From Aurelia coerulea (Eukaryota; Cnidaria; Scyphozoa; Semaeostomeae; Ulmaridae), in contig CM076959.1 in assembly GCA_039566865.1 (NCBI GenBank), forward strand, positions 7,113,501 through 7,177,500: a stretch of 64,000 nt of DNA. Direction: 5' to 3'. The notes beneath the pieces were generated by a model that saw only the letters and a program-made list of their open reading frames with translations, searched no databases and was not told the origin of the DNA. Numbering within the stretch: position 1 is the stretch's first letter; each line of letters starts with the position of its first letter. This document shows positions 33,841-44,862 of the stretch, piece by piece. The position numbers and the translations under genes were made by a program.

Positions 33841-36033
33841 ATGAAATTTGCAAAGAAGAGAGAGAGAAATTTAACAGAGATCAAGGCCGAAATTGCTGTG
33901 GCAAAAGTTAAAATCATCAGGAGCAGCAATGCAGTTGCCAATGCTGCCAAAAAGGATGGAGCCTATCCAAATATGATTTTAAAAAAAATGGAAAACAGGA
34001 AATCATTCTACTTGGCCCTTGAGAATTTACTATGATGAATTATGTACTTACAAGCTATCAAGGGAAAATTTAAAAACTAAAAGAAAATTGGAAACCAAAA
34101 GTCAAGAAATTGAAGCCAAAATGGCAAAGCTTGAGTAGAAAAATGAGAAATCAAGTAAACTTTTAGAAAAGGAAAGAGCAGCTCATGATCATTCAAAATA
34201 AAAAATGACCACCTGACTATCTAAAATTTTTAAACTAAAAAGGGGGCAAAACCCAGACACAAGGAGAAAGGGTCCAAATGATTTTAGTCATCTCAGCAGA
34301 ATGCAGCAACAGAATTATGAGACAAATGATAATTGACTACCAGACTACTGCCAGTATCTCTATGATATACATGCAACAAAGCTGGAATTGTATAATGAAA
34401 TAACAGATGCATATGAAACAATGGACTTAGTTGCTAACAAATATTGTAAGACACCACATAAAGTTGAAAGAATAACTGGCCGTGACCTTGATGATGTGCA
34501 TATGCTATTATTTATCAAAGATAGATTTAACATATCAAATAGCGCTTATCATGAGTTAGCCTTAACATGCAATCAAATGCCTAGGGGATCCTCTCTAATT
34601 CGAAGAATGGCAGATATCAATGCTAAGTGGAATATATTTTTAACATCTAGTGGTGAAGGTGTTCAGCAAAGGATTGGAGACAGGTTGAGTTATGTTATTA
34701 GAAATATGCAGACAAAATTTCCAGATAACCCCTGTCATCTTACTCAGAAAGTAAGAGTCAAAATAACTGGTGATGGTACAAATATAGGGAAGAGACTCCA
34801 TGTTGTGATAATTGCATTTACCGTCATTGATGAGGGACAGGCTGCAATGTTATCTGAAGGAAATCACACAATTGCCATCCTCAAAACAACTGAAAGCTAT
34901 GATGATCTTAAAACTGAATTGAAGGACATTATTAAAGACATAGAAAACCTGAACAGTATCTCAATAGATGGGAAAAACTATGAAATCATATGGTACTTGG
35001 GAGGGGATTGGAAATTTTTAGCATCAGTCACTGGGATAGGTGCTGCAATAGGTAATTACCCTTGTATATTGTGTAAATGTCACAAGGATGAGAAGCATAA
35101 ACTTGTTACACGATGGTCCATCAGTGATTCTGCCAGAGGTGCACGCACAGTAGAGGAGATCACCCACTTGGTGAAGAAGAAATGAAATGCAGCCTAAAAA
35201 TATGGATGTAAAAGCACACCATTATCACAGACAATTTACAAAATCTCTTGATACTCTCACTAAGAACAGCTGATGCCATTGAAAAGAAGAAAATTTTCAA
35301 TGATGGCTTTGACCATGGAAAGTATAAACATATGGCTGGTTATGAAAAATTTCTTAATGAGATTTGCAAGATTGACTTTCATTGGTTCCTTTCAAAGGAA
35401 ACAAAGGAGCTAAAATGGAGGGATCTAACAGGGCCAGAAAAATTGCGCTTGATAGCAAATATAGATATCCCATCCTTATTACCTCAGCATGACGATAAAG
35501 AAAAGATTCAAAAGATTTGGATAGATTTTTCTCTTCTTTACAAAAGAATAACAACCAACAAAGATGTAGATGATCAAGAAATCGCGCAAATTCAGGAACA
35601 AATAGAAAAATGAGTGGCCCTATTTCTTGATGTCTATGTAACAAAGCATTTTACTCCTTACATGCATGCCTTTTTGCATCATGTCCATGAATTTTTGAGA
35701 CTACATAGAAACATTAATCTGTTTAACCAACAAGGCCTTGAGAGACTCAACCATGACTCAACAAAGTCCTTCTTCAGTGCAACAAATCAAAGAGGTATTG
35801 AAGCATTTACTCAGTTGCTCCAGAAAAAAAATCGTCTTGAATATTTCAAGGACCTTGGTTGCATCAGGAAAAAAGTCAGTAAGCTTTGTGGAAATTGTAA
35901 GGCCTTGGGCCACAACATGAAAACATGCATTGAGAGTTGTGCAGCATGCAGCTTCTCTCCATATTGTTCCCCAATTCACCTGATAAAATCAAGGGAAACA
36001 AATGAATGGATTCCATGTTTCCAAAGGGAATGA
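33841..36033 (+). pseudogene. DDE-like transposase family, duplicated-unit copy 1 (decayed)
   Basis: The N-terminal part (33841-34140) is a charged, coiled-coil-like stretch (EIKAEIAVAKVKIIRSS, then KTKRKLETKSQEIEAKMAKL) broken by a frameshift near 34030 and stops at 34137 and after. The core (34388-35185) contains LTQKVRVKITGDGTNIGK, YEIIWYLGGDWKFLASV and NYPCILCKC. A stop (TGA 35183), a 58 bp deletion (about 35220) and a second TGA (35611-35613) follow. The last block contains YMHAFLHHVHEFLRLH, FNQQGLERLNHDSTKSFF and a zinc knuckle CGNCKALGHNMKTC. By pattern, GDGT, GGDW and LERLN could be the D, D and E of an RNase-H-fold transposase. I recall related proteins in hydra and sponges but know no family name. 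Only the part from 34687 onward is in the tandem duplication. Confidence 0.6.
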
Positions 36034-36224
36034 ACAAATATTGAACAAAACAGATGATTAGAGAACTTGATGTAATATATAATTATTGACAACATGGGTG
36101 TTAAAAAGTTTTAAAGCATAACATTTTCTACAATACGATGATCAATGTTCAGCGGTCATGGGTTAAATCAGTAAATCATACAAATGGTTCTATAAAATCA
36201 TTAGGTACTGCAGTGTGTGAGTTT

Positions 36225-37300
36225 TTAAGTTTTCCATATTCCAGATTCATATTGATGTTGTGTTCCTTCTTTACGAACAAAATTGAAAACAAAATGGCTG
36301 TGTTGCATTATCCAGCATTGCATTAAAATTCCTCCAACCCTTTTGTATTCAAGGGTGGGCTTAATTTTATTCAAATGGAATGTAACTGTCCCCTTGACAA
36401 CATAAGAAAAATCACCCTCTTCATTCTCTATTCTATGCTCCCAGCAGTCTCCCAGCACTCCATTTAAAAAGTCATTATCTGCAATAGAGTGAATTTCTTT
36501 TCCCCTTATCCTGCTCTTAGTGTGGTTGACATTGCCCACAAACTTACTAAAGACATCCTCATCAACGTCCAGTGAAATGATGATTTCAGGGTCCTTTCGT
36601 TTTGTTATGAAAAGAGAATGTTTAATTTTACGGGCCAGAGTATCAGTAAAGAAAGTGTAGCGGTCAGGGAGGGAAACTGGGTATAGCTTTGGCAAAGGCT
36701 GCATTTTCATGACAGGTCTCGTTTCTTTACAGTCCTTCCATTCATCGTCTTCAGACCCATATCCTTTGTAGTGGACCTTTATTCTTTTGTTGATTGGATC
36801 TCTATCAACAATCTGCAAAAAGAACAAGCACGCATGAGTCCTGCTCCTGCACAGTGAAAATTTTGCAAGTAGCTTGAATTAAAATGTAGCGTTTCAGCTC
36901 GTTAAGTTTTCAAGCAAATTGCTATCAACTATTGAGCTGAGCTGAACTGGCTTGCTTCACAATTTGATTGCGAGCTGTAGAAAACATTCAACATCAGCAT
37001 AACATATCAACAAAGCATCAGTCGAAATCAACGTTTTTTGTCTGTAAGCAACTGGATAAGCATTTCTATAAGTTTTATACATGTTGCACGCACAGGACAG
37101 GGCCTAAGCATCCGATGTCCACGTCCATGTAATAAAAGAGTATTATCGAAATAATCTAGGCCTACCTCTATTTCGTAAAGTTCATCTGATTTCGATACAG
37201 CAGCAGTTGGCGATACTCCCCTTCTCTTCAAATCTTTTTCTTCTCTTTCCTTGTAGAACCCAACTGATTTCCGAACAGTGGAGCGTAGATTTTCTGCCAT
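36225..37300 (-). CDS. Chromo-barrel/Tudor-knot-like protein, copy 1
   Basis: Two exons, 37300-37166 (ATG to GAG/GTAGGC) and 36812-36225 (TTTTTGCAG/ATT to stop), join in phase 0 to a 240-residue protein. Residues ~1-45 are basic (STVRKSVGFYKEREEKDLKR). Across the junction the frame reads LYEIEIVDRDPINKRI, KVHYKGYGSEDDEW, KDCKETRPV, which is the typical pattern of a chromo-barrel/Tudor-knot domain (as in MRG15/MSL3), a methyl-lysine or nucleic-acid binding fold. The rest (DRYTFFTDTLARKIKHSL, ISLDVDEDVFSKFVGNV, CWEHRIENEEGDFSYVVKG) is not recognised. The gene is convergent with the DDE-like gene, 190 bp apart. It may be a transposon passenger or a host chromatin reader. The start codon is preceded by stops, supporting this ATG. 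Confidence 0.65.
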
Positions 37301-37459
37301 TATCGATTATTATCAAAACAACAACACGCTCAATGACATGATACTCACTACAGAGCATGCGCAAGCTGCTACACGTGGCCTGGCGCAGAATGTTACAAAT
37401 CCTACTCTCGTCTTTTGCCATGTGAAAACGATCAAAACACTTTGATCAAATTTTAAAAG

Positions 37460-37603
37460 ACTCAGCATGAATGGACAAAGAGAAAAAATTTTCAGGGTGA
37501 TATGGGGGTTTAGTACGAACTCTCGTACAGCAGATTACAATTAATCAATTTCTAAATCCCAAATCACCACGAACAAGTTCTCTCTTTGTCCATTCATGCA
37601 TGT
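37460..37603. repeat. Imperfect palindrome, copy 1 (copy 2 at 44460-44603)
   Basis: GCATGAATGGACAAAGAGA at the left pairs with TCTCTTTGTCCATTCATGC at the right; outer and inner parts also pair, including GTACGAACTCTCGTAC, around a short centre. It lies ~160 bp upstream of the chromo-barrel gene, so it could be a small foldback element or a control site. Confidence 0.6.
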
Positions 37604-37862
37604 CAATTCTTTAGAAAACTTGATCGACGTTTTTTGATCGTTTTCAGTATTTTTGAAAACTGATTTTTTATGAAACTCGCTTCTAGCTCTAAAAACTGAA
37701 ACCGGAAAAATTTGCAAAAAATCCCAGTATCTAATTCAGGTTTTCTGCTGAGGATTAAGTCATAAATCTTAAAAATCGGCCCAGTGTACGATTTATTGTG
37801 GCCTACCAAACGTGCATAATTAATTTTGGCGCACCCGGTAGTACATAGCTTTGGATGCTTAC

Positions 37863-40800
37863 CGTCATTTTCGTGTAGAGGCAAAGTGCCATGCCTTCAC
37901 ACCAGCGTGGTTGTTTATGTTTCAGGCAACGCTCCAGGATGCTTGAAATCAGGGCTGTCCCTTCATCGACAATGCTCACCCAAACATGTCCATAGTGGAT
38001 CACCCATGCAACAAGGAATCCCTGCAGAGGTGAAATGGGACTACAATCTCTTGCAAAAGTGTTGGACCCCTACGAAAATCTATGTTTTTCGGAAATATTT
38101 TCTTTCCTTCCCCCATTTCAATGTTGCTTGCATTGGTCAATCATTCTTTTGGTGGATCTGCATGAAAAACACCTCTTTGCCAGGTAATCAACATTGAAAC
38201 GGGGGGAGGGGGGGACACAAATTCAAATTTTTCAATAGAGGTCCAACACTTTTGTAAGAGATTGTAGCTGTTAATGGTACATTTTCCATATGATTCTTTG
38301 GGGATTCATTGGACGGCAAGCGAAATTCCGGTAGGAAACTAATTCCTGAGGATACAAACCATTAAATTGCAGTTGGATCTGAAATATTTAAGACTTCTAC
38401 CAGTCAAGGAATACTTAGTTGATAGACAAAATTGGAGATGGTTATTGACATCCTTCAAGTGATTTTAAGAAACCGCTCATAAGAAACTCACTCGCAGGTT
38501 GCCAAAAATGAAGCAGCCAAAGTACTGTATTTATAGTAATTGAAAATATAACAAGGAACTTTTCATTTTCACGAAGGAGACCCTTGGGATGTTTTTACTT
38601 TATTTTCACTTGTTTCCTGCATCATATTACAAGGAAAGTACAGTGTACAGTGAAAATATCAAGATCAGATTCAGAGTGCTAACTTACATGGTATTCTTGG
38701 CACAATGATCGCATTTTGTCGAGCTGCTTCCTGTCATCTTCAGATATGGTCTTCCTGACATAGTCCAGTCTGATTATGCGACCCTTGAGTCTCCGGCAAG
38801 ATATATATGTGTATCAGAATTACTCTTACTAACATCATGACAGTCAAATTCTGTACTGAGGATTCAACTTTTATGCTTGAGGAGCAAGATGACGGAGAAA
38901 CAGACTTCAGGCAACATCTAGTTGTAAGTCCCAGAGGAGGGCACTTGGCCCCAAAATGTACAGGGGTGTGCCTCTGAGATATTGAAATGTTCACCATGTA
39001 TTGAAATAAACAAATCAAAACAGTATGGGATCAAACTGGTAAGAAGCAAAAGCAAAAAGGCAACTTCCTTGTCGAAATTCTGTACGAGGGCAATTATTTC
39101 AAAACTATGCATCCCTCTGTGAGCACTGTAATGAAGAAGACTACTCTGTTCGGGAATAGAATCGCTTAAAACGATACCTTGTACAGTAGTACATACCTGG
39201 TGCAAAAATTATCAAAGTGATATGTGGGCAGAACTTCGGGCAGAACTTGAATTGTATCATTGGAATAGTTTCCGTTACTTGCATCAAACTCACCTTTCTG
39301 GCTCAGGGAAATTTGACGATAGAACCACGCCACAGCATTTTGGGCTATCAATCCCTCGTTTTTCCGACCCTTGCCGCAATTTTTCGTATATGTGTAACAG
39401 GGTTTCTCCCTGCAAGTTGTTGTTTCGTGTGTTGTTAATGTTTATGAGCATGGACGTTTTCTTGCTCAGCTCTTGAGTTGACATCCTTCAGAAAAAGAAA
39501 CACGTAATGTGTTCACCGTAAGTATAATTTCATCAAACAAATATTGTGTTTTACTCATGCTCTGTTCAAAGTACAATTTATTTATTTTTCAATTTTTATA
39601 TGAATACAGACATTGTACAACACGCCTACAAAAAGATTGTTTGTGTAATATTTTGGACACTTGTTAACAGCCTGCTCTCTGCTTGGAACCGGTTTAGACA
39701 TGGCACTTAATTTGATCTAATCAAAGATGCAAATTGTTAGTTTACTTAACCACATCAGTAGAAACATTTGAGGTTGTTACATAGAGATAGACAACCCTCA
39801 TCATTTGTCATAGGGAAGTGTTGTTTCTTTTTGTTTTAAAAAAGAATTTGGAGGATCCGTTTTTGTAGCTAATCTTTGCTTACTATTCCTATGAAGGCTT
39901 TATTGAGCTCCCTCTCTTTTAAGGCATCCCCTTCCATCTAACAACAAGCCCCATTCTTCCATTAGTTACTTGTAGATATAGAAGCCATCCTGCCAAGGCA
40001 TTTTTACAACCAAGATAATGAAAAACAACCGTAACACTCACACAGAAACGCCTGTTGCATAGCCAGTTCCACCAGATACAATCAGGTCATGTGACAGGCT
40101 GTTAGCTCCCTGGCCATAATGGATAATGTGCTGAGTCAGTGTCTTCCTTATATTTTTTGTTCCGTAGAGCAGGAACATACTTGCTTCGTCTAGAAATTAA
40201 AAGACCAGCTGTCACAATACCATAGCTCACAATTGTGAAATTCAGATGTCCTGCTGCTTTTGTTTTTTCAAATCTTTCATTGACAACTAATTTTTGAAAG
40301 TAGTAGGAACTGATGTTCGTCCAAAAAAAGCTTTTGCATATTTGTTTCAACTGGAAAGATAACGACAAAAGAAGACCTCATCAATGTTAGATGAATGATT
40401 TTGCAAATCCGCTGCCATGAGTCACGAGTCAAGATTTGTACAGAGATGACCCATTTTCAATTTCTAAAAGTGCCTTCCTCAATTGCTCATTATCATATTT
40501 TCTATATTTTTTCTTTGGTTTAGGGTATGTTCCAGGCATTTTTTGTATTCTATAGATGAAGATACTAATTTTTTAGAGCCAAAAATGGACAAAGGTCAAA
40601 ATGATAAGAGGGAGCTTTCAAGGAAACTGGTAAATGTCTCTGGTGTCACCGCATACTTCACAAGGCTAGGAATGTATCAAATTGTAATATTTGCACATAT
40701 GAAACTAAGCTCTCAGATAGCTAAAAAAATTAAGAAACTCCAGTACTGGGAAAAATGTCAATCATCAATGGTAGTGTAGTAAGCATTATCTTCTTTGTGT

Positions 40801-41223
40801 CTCGTCAATTTACCACATTACACATATTTTGTGTAAGAAACTAAGAATCTGGGCCAGAATCAGCCCCCTACCCTTCTCCTCTAACCTTAACAGGGCAAAT
40901 GTTTCTTTCATGAGTTCCTTAAATGAGATTTCTTTGTCCTCTGAATCTCTTACAAATAAATATTCTACAAATAACGAAGAAATGCCGTTCAATGATAACG
41001 GCAAAAATAGAAACAATTAAAAAAGGAAAAATTTGTCACCTGTTGGAGCACAAGATCAAATTTTTCTGTACCATATTTAACACAGAGAATGCGAATGTTC
41101 GGCCAAAGACTTGAGGTGTCGAATAGGGCCAGCAAAGCAGCTCGAAACATACCGTTCCCGTCTTGTTTGACAATAAACGGATCTACCTTCCACACAAGTG
41201 CAATTGGCAGTTGATGTCTCAAC
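37863..41223 (-). CDS. Multi-exon gene with OTU-like features, copy 1 (incomplete)
   Basis: Exons with AG/GT borders, 5' to 3': 41223-41040, containing VKQDGNGMFRAALLALFD and IRILCVKYGTEKFD; 40189-40042, containing EASMFLLYGTKNIRKTLTQH and SHDLIVSGGTGYATGVSV; 39485-39294, containing MSTQELSKKTSMLININN and GVVLSSNFPEPE; 38790-38688, containing GRIIRLDYVRKTISEDDRKQ and MRSLCQEYH; 38021-37863, containing FLVAWVIHYGHVWVSIVDEG and KHKQPRWCEGMALCLY. Phases agree at the last three junctions; one exon seems missing between the first two. DGNxMFRA, an LLYGT block and an MSTxELS block in this order suggest an OTU-type cysteine protease, but the usual catalytic Cys of DGNC is Gly. The family call is weak, the exon chain stronger. 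The duplication junction at 41627 cuts off anything upstream. Confidence 0.45.
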
Positions 41224-41628
41224 CTGAAAGAAATCAGCAACTATCTAAGTATCATCTTATTATTAATTACATCAAAATACATAAGTATAGTCATGGCTCT
41301 GCGAGAGACATTAATCATGCCTAACTTTATGTGATGTTGTGCAAAGGAGCTTACTGGCAAGGAGCAACCTAACCTAGCCTGTCAGCCAGACCCAATTTCA
41401 AAGGAAATGGTGGTCTGTTCAATATCGCCATAAAGCTTGTTCAAACCTTGTTTGAGAATTCCTCAGAATAATTAGCTGATTATTTGTAAAGAAAACATTT
41501 ACCCAGGAAGCTATTTGAAACTTTTCTGAAAAAGAATACTGCAATCTGAATGCGCCCTGATTTCTCTTTCTTCCGCCTTGCATATAAATTTAATCTCTGA
41601 CCTAAGGGTCTAAGCATGCAATTAATGC

Positions 41629-43033
41629 GAGTTATGTTATTAGAAATATGCAGACAAAATTTCCAGATAACCCCTGTCATCTTACTCAGAAAGTAAGAGT
41701 CAAAACAACTGGTGATGGTACAAATATAGGGAAGAGACTCCATGTTGTGATAATTGCATTTACCGTCATTGATGAGGGACAGGCTGCAATGTTATCTGAA
41801 GGAAATCACACAATTGCCATCCTCAAAACAACTGAAAGCTATGATGATCTTAAAACTGAATTGAAGGACATTATTAAAGACATAGAAAACCTGAACAGTA
41901 TCTCAATAGATGGGAAAAACTATGAAATCATAAGGTACTTGGGAGGGGATTGGACATTTTTAGCATCAGTCACTGGGATAGGTGCTGCAATAGGTAATTA
42001 CCCATGTATATGGTGTAAATGTAACAAGGATGAGAAGCATAAACTTGTTACACGATGGTCCATCAGTGATTCTGCCAGAGGTGCACGCACAGTAGAGGAG
42101 ATCACCCATTTGGCAAAGAAGAAAGGAAATGCAGCCTCAAAATATGGATGTGAAAACACGCCATTATTCAAATCTATTCCAACTACCCACATAGTAATTG
42201 ACACTCTTCATCTCTTCCTTCGAATCACAGACAATTTACAAAATCTCTTGATACTCTCACTAAGAACAGCTGATGCCATTGAAAAGAAGAAAATTTTCAA
42301 TGATGGCTTTGACCATGGAAAGTATAAACATATGGCTGGTTATGAAAAATTTCTTAATGAGATTTGCAAGATTGACTTTCATTGGTTCCTTTCAAAGGAA
42401 ACAAAGGAGCTAAAATGGAGGGATCTAACAGGGCCAGAAAAATTGCGCTTGATAGCAAATATAGATATCCCATCCTTATTACCTCAGCATGACGATAAAG
42501 AAAAGATTCAAAAGATTTGGATAGATTTTTCTCTTCTTTACAAAAGAATAACAACCAACAAAGATGTAGATGATCAAGAAATCGCGCAAATTCAGGAACA
42601 AATAGAAAAATGAGTGGCCCTATTTCTTGATGTCTATGTAACAAAGCATTTTACTCCTTACATGCATGCCTTTTTGCATCATGTCCATGAATTTTTGAGA
42701 CTACATAGAAACATTAATCTGTTTAACCAACAAGGCCTTGAGAGACTCAACCATGACTCAACAAAGTCCTTCTTCAGTGCAACAAATCAAAGAGGTATTG
42801 AAGCATTTACTCAGTTGCTCCAGAAAAAAAATCGTCTTGAATATTTCAAGGACCTTGGTTGCATCAGGAAAAAAGTCAGTAAGCTTTGTGGAAATTGTAA
42901 GGCCTTGGGCCACAACATGAAAACATGCATTGAGAGTTGTGCAGCATGCAGCTTCTCTCCATATTGTTCCCCAATTCACCTGATAAAATCAAGGGAAACA
43001 AATGAATGGATTCCATGTTTCCAAAGGGAATGA
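41629..43033 (+). pseudogene. DDE-like transposase family, copy 2 (5'-truncated, single TGA)
   Basis: This copy begins in mid-gene at the duplication junction. From 41648 it is open for 321 codons through KTTGDGTNIGK, IIRYLGGDWTFLA, YPCIWCKCNKDEKH and DTLHLFLRITDN, meets one TGA at 42611-42613, and continues in the same frame for 139 codons to the zinc knuckle and stop at 43033. It keeps the 58 bp lost from copy 1. Upstream of 41629 is the tail of copy 1, so there is no proper start. Related proteins seem to have Trp at the TGA position, as I remember them, so TGG-to-TGA is the likely change. It lies on the same strand and at the same distance from the chromo-barrel gene as in copy 1. Confidence 0.65.
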
Positions 43034-43224
43034 ACAAATATTGAACAAAACAGATGATTAGAGAACTTGATGTAATATATAATTATTGACAACATGGGTG
43101 TTAAAAAGTTTTAAAGCATAACATTTTCTACAATACGATGATCAATGTTCAGCGGTCATGGGTTAAATCAGTAAATCATACAAATGGTTCTATAAAATCA
43201 TTAGGTACTGCAGTGTGTGAGTTT

Positions 43225-44300
43225 TTAAGTTTTCCATATTCCAGATTCATATTGATGTTGTGTTCCTTCTTTACGAACAAAATTGAAAACAAAATGGCTG
43301 TGTTGCATTATCCAGCATTGCATTAAAATTCCTCCAACCCTTTTGTATTCAAGGGTGGGCTTAATTTTATTCAAATGGAATGTAACTGTCCCCTTGACAA
43401 CATAAGAAAAATCACCCTCTTCATTCTCTATTCTATGCTCCCAGCAGTCTCCCAGCACTCCATTTAAAAAGTCATTATCTGCAATAGAGTGAATTTCTTT
43501 TCCCCTTATCCTGCTCTTAGTGTGGTTGACATTGCCCACAAACTTACTAAAGACATCCTCATCAACGTCCAGTGAAATGATGATTTCAGGGTCCTTTCGT
43601 TTTGTTATGAAAAGAGAATGTTTAATTTTACGGGCCAGAGTATCAGTAAAGAAAGTGTAGCGGTCAGGGAGGGAAACTGGGTATAGCTTTGGCAAAGGCT
43701 GCATTTTCATGACAGGTCTCGTTTCTTTACAGTCCTTCCATTCATCGTCTTCAGACCCATATCCTTTGTAGTGGACCTTTATTCTTTTGTTGATTGGATC
43801 TCTATCAACAATCTGCAAAAAGAACAAGCACGCATGAGTCCTGCTCCTGCACAGTGAAAATTTTGCAAGTAGCTTGAATTAAAATGTAGCGTTTCAGCTC
43901 GTTAAGTTTTCAAGCAAATTGCTATCAACTATTGAGCTGAGCTGAACTGGCTTGATTCACAATTTGATTGCGAGCTGTAGAAAACATTCAACATCAGCAT
44001 AACATATCAACAAAGCATCAGTCGAAATCAACGTTTTTTGTCTGTAAGCAACTGGATAAGCATTTCTATAAGTTTTATACATGTTGCACGCACAGGACAG
44101 GGCCTAAGCATCCGATGTCCACGTCCATGTAATAAAAGAGTATTATCGAAATAATCTAGGCCTACCTCTATTTCGTAAAGTTCATCTGATTTCGATACAG
44201 CAGCAGTTGGCGATACTCCCCTTCTCTTCAAATCTTTTTCTTCTCTTTCCTTGTAGAACCCAACTGATTTCCGAACAGTGGAGCGTAGATTTTCTGCCAT
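43225..44300 (-). CDS. Chromo-barrel/Tudor-knot-like protein, copy 2
   Basis: Exons 44300-44166 and 43812-43225, offset exactly +7,000 from copy 1, with the same 240-residue product (KVHYKGYGSEDDEW core). I see no coding difference; the one substitution I noticed nearby is in the intron or flank. Being intact in both copies, unlike the adjacent DDE-like gene, it is either very recently duplicated or conserved. Confidence 0.65.
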
Positions 44301-44862
44301 TATCGATTATTATCAAAACAACAACACGCTCAATGACATGATACTCACTACAGAGCATGCGCAAGCTGCTACACGTGGCCTGGCGCAGAATGTTACAAAT
44401 CCTACTCTCGTCTTTTGCCATGTGAAAACGATCAAAACACTTTGATCAAATTTTAAAAGACTCAGCATGAATGGACAAAGAGAAAAAATTTTCAGGGTGA
44501 TATGGGGGTTTAGTACGAACTCTCGTACAGCAGATTACAATTAATCAATTTCTAAATCCCAAATCACCACGAACAAGTTCTCTCTTTGTCCATTCATGCA
44601 TGTCAATTCTTTAGAAAACTTGATCGACGTTTTTTGATCGTTTTCAGTATTTTTGAAAACTGATTTTTTATGAAACTCGCTTCTAGCTCTAAAAACTGAA
44701 ACCGGAAAAATTTGCAAAAAATCCCAGTATCTAATTCAGGTTTTCTGCTGAGGATTAAGTCATAAATCTTAAAAATCGGCCCAGTGTACGATTTATTGTG
44801 GCCTACCAAACGTGCATAATTAATTTTGGCGCACCCGGTAGTACATAGCTTTGGATGCTTAC

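Noticed and set aside
37826..38197. 123-codon plus-strand frame (and its copy at 44826)
   Set aside because: It overlaps a minus-strand exon with good splice sites and phase; taken as a shadow.
40810..41016. Minus-strand frame as the missing exon of the OTU-like gene
   Set aside because: After the only acceptor (TTATTTGTAG) the required phase meets a stop within five codons.
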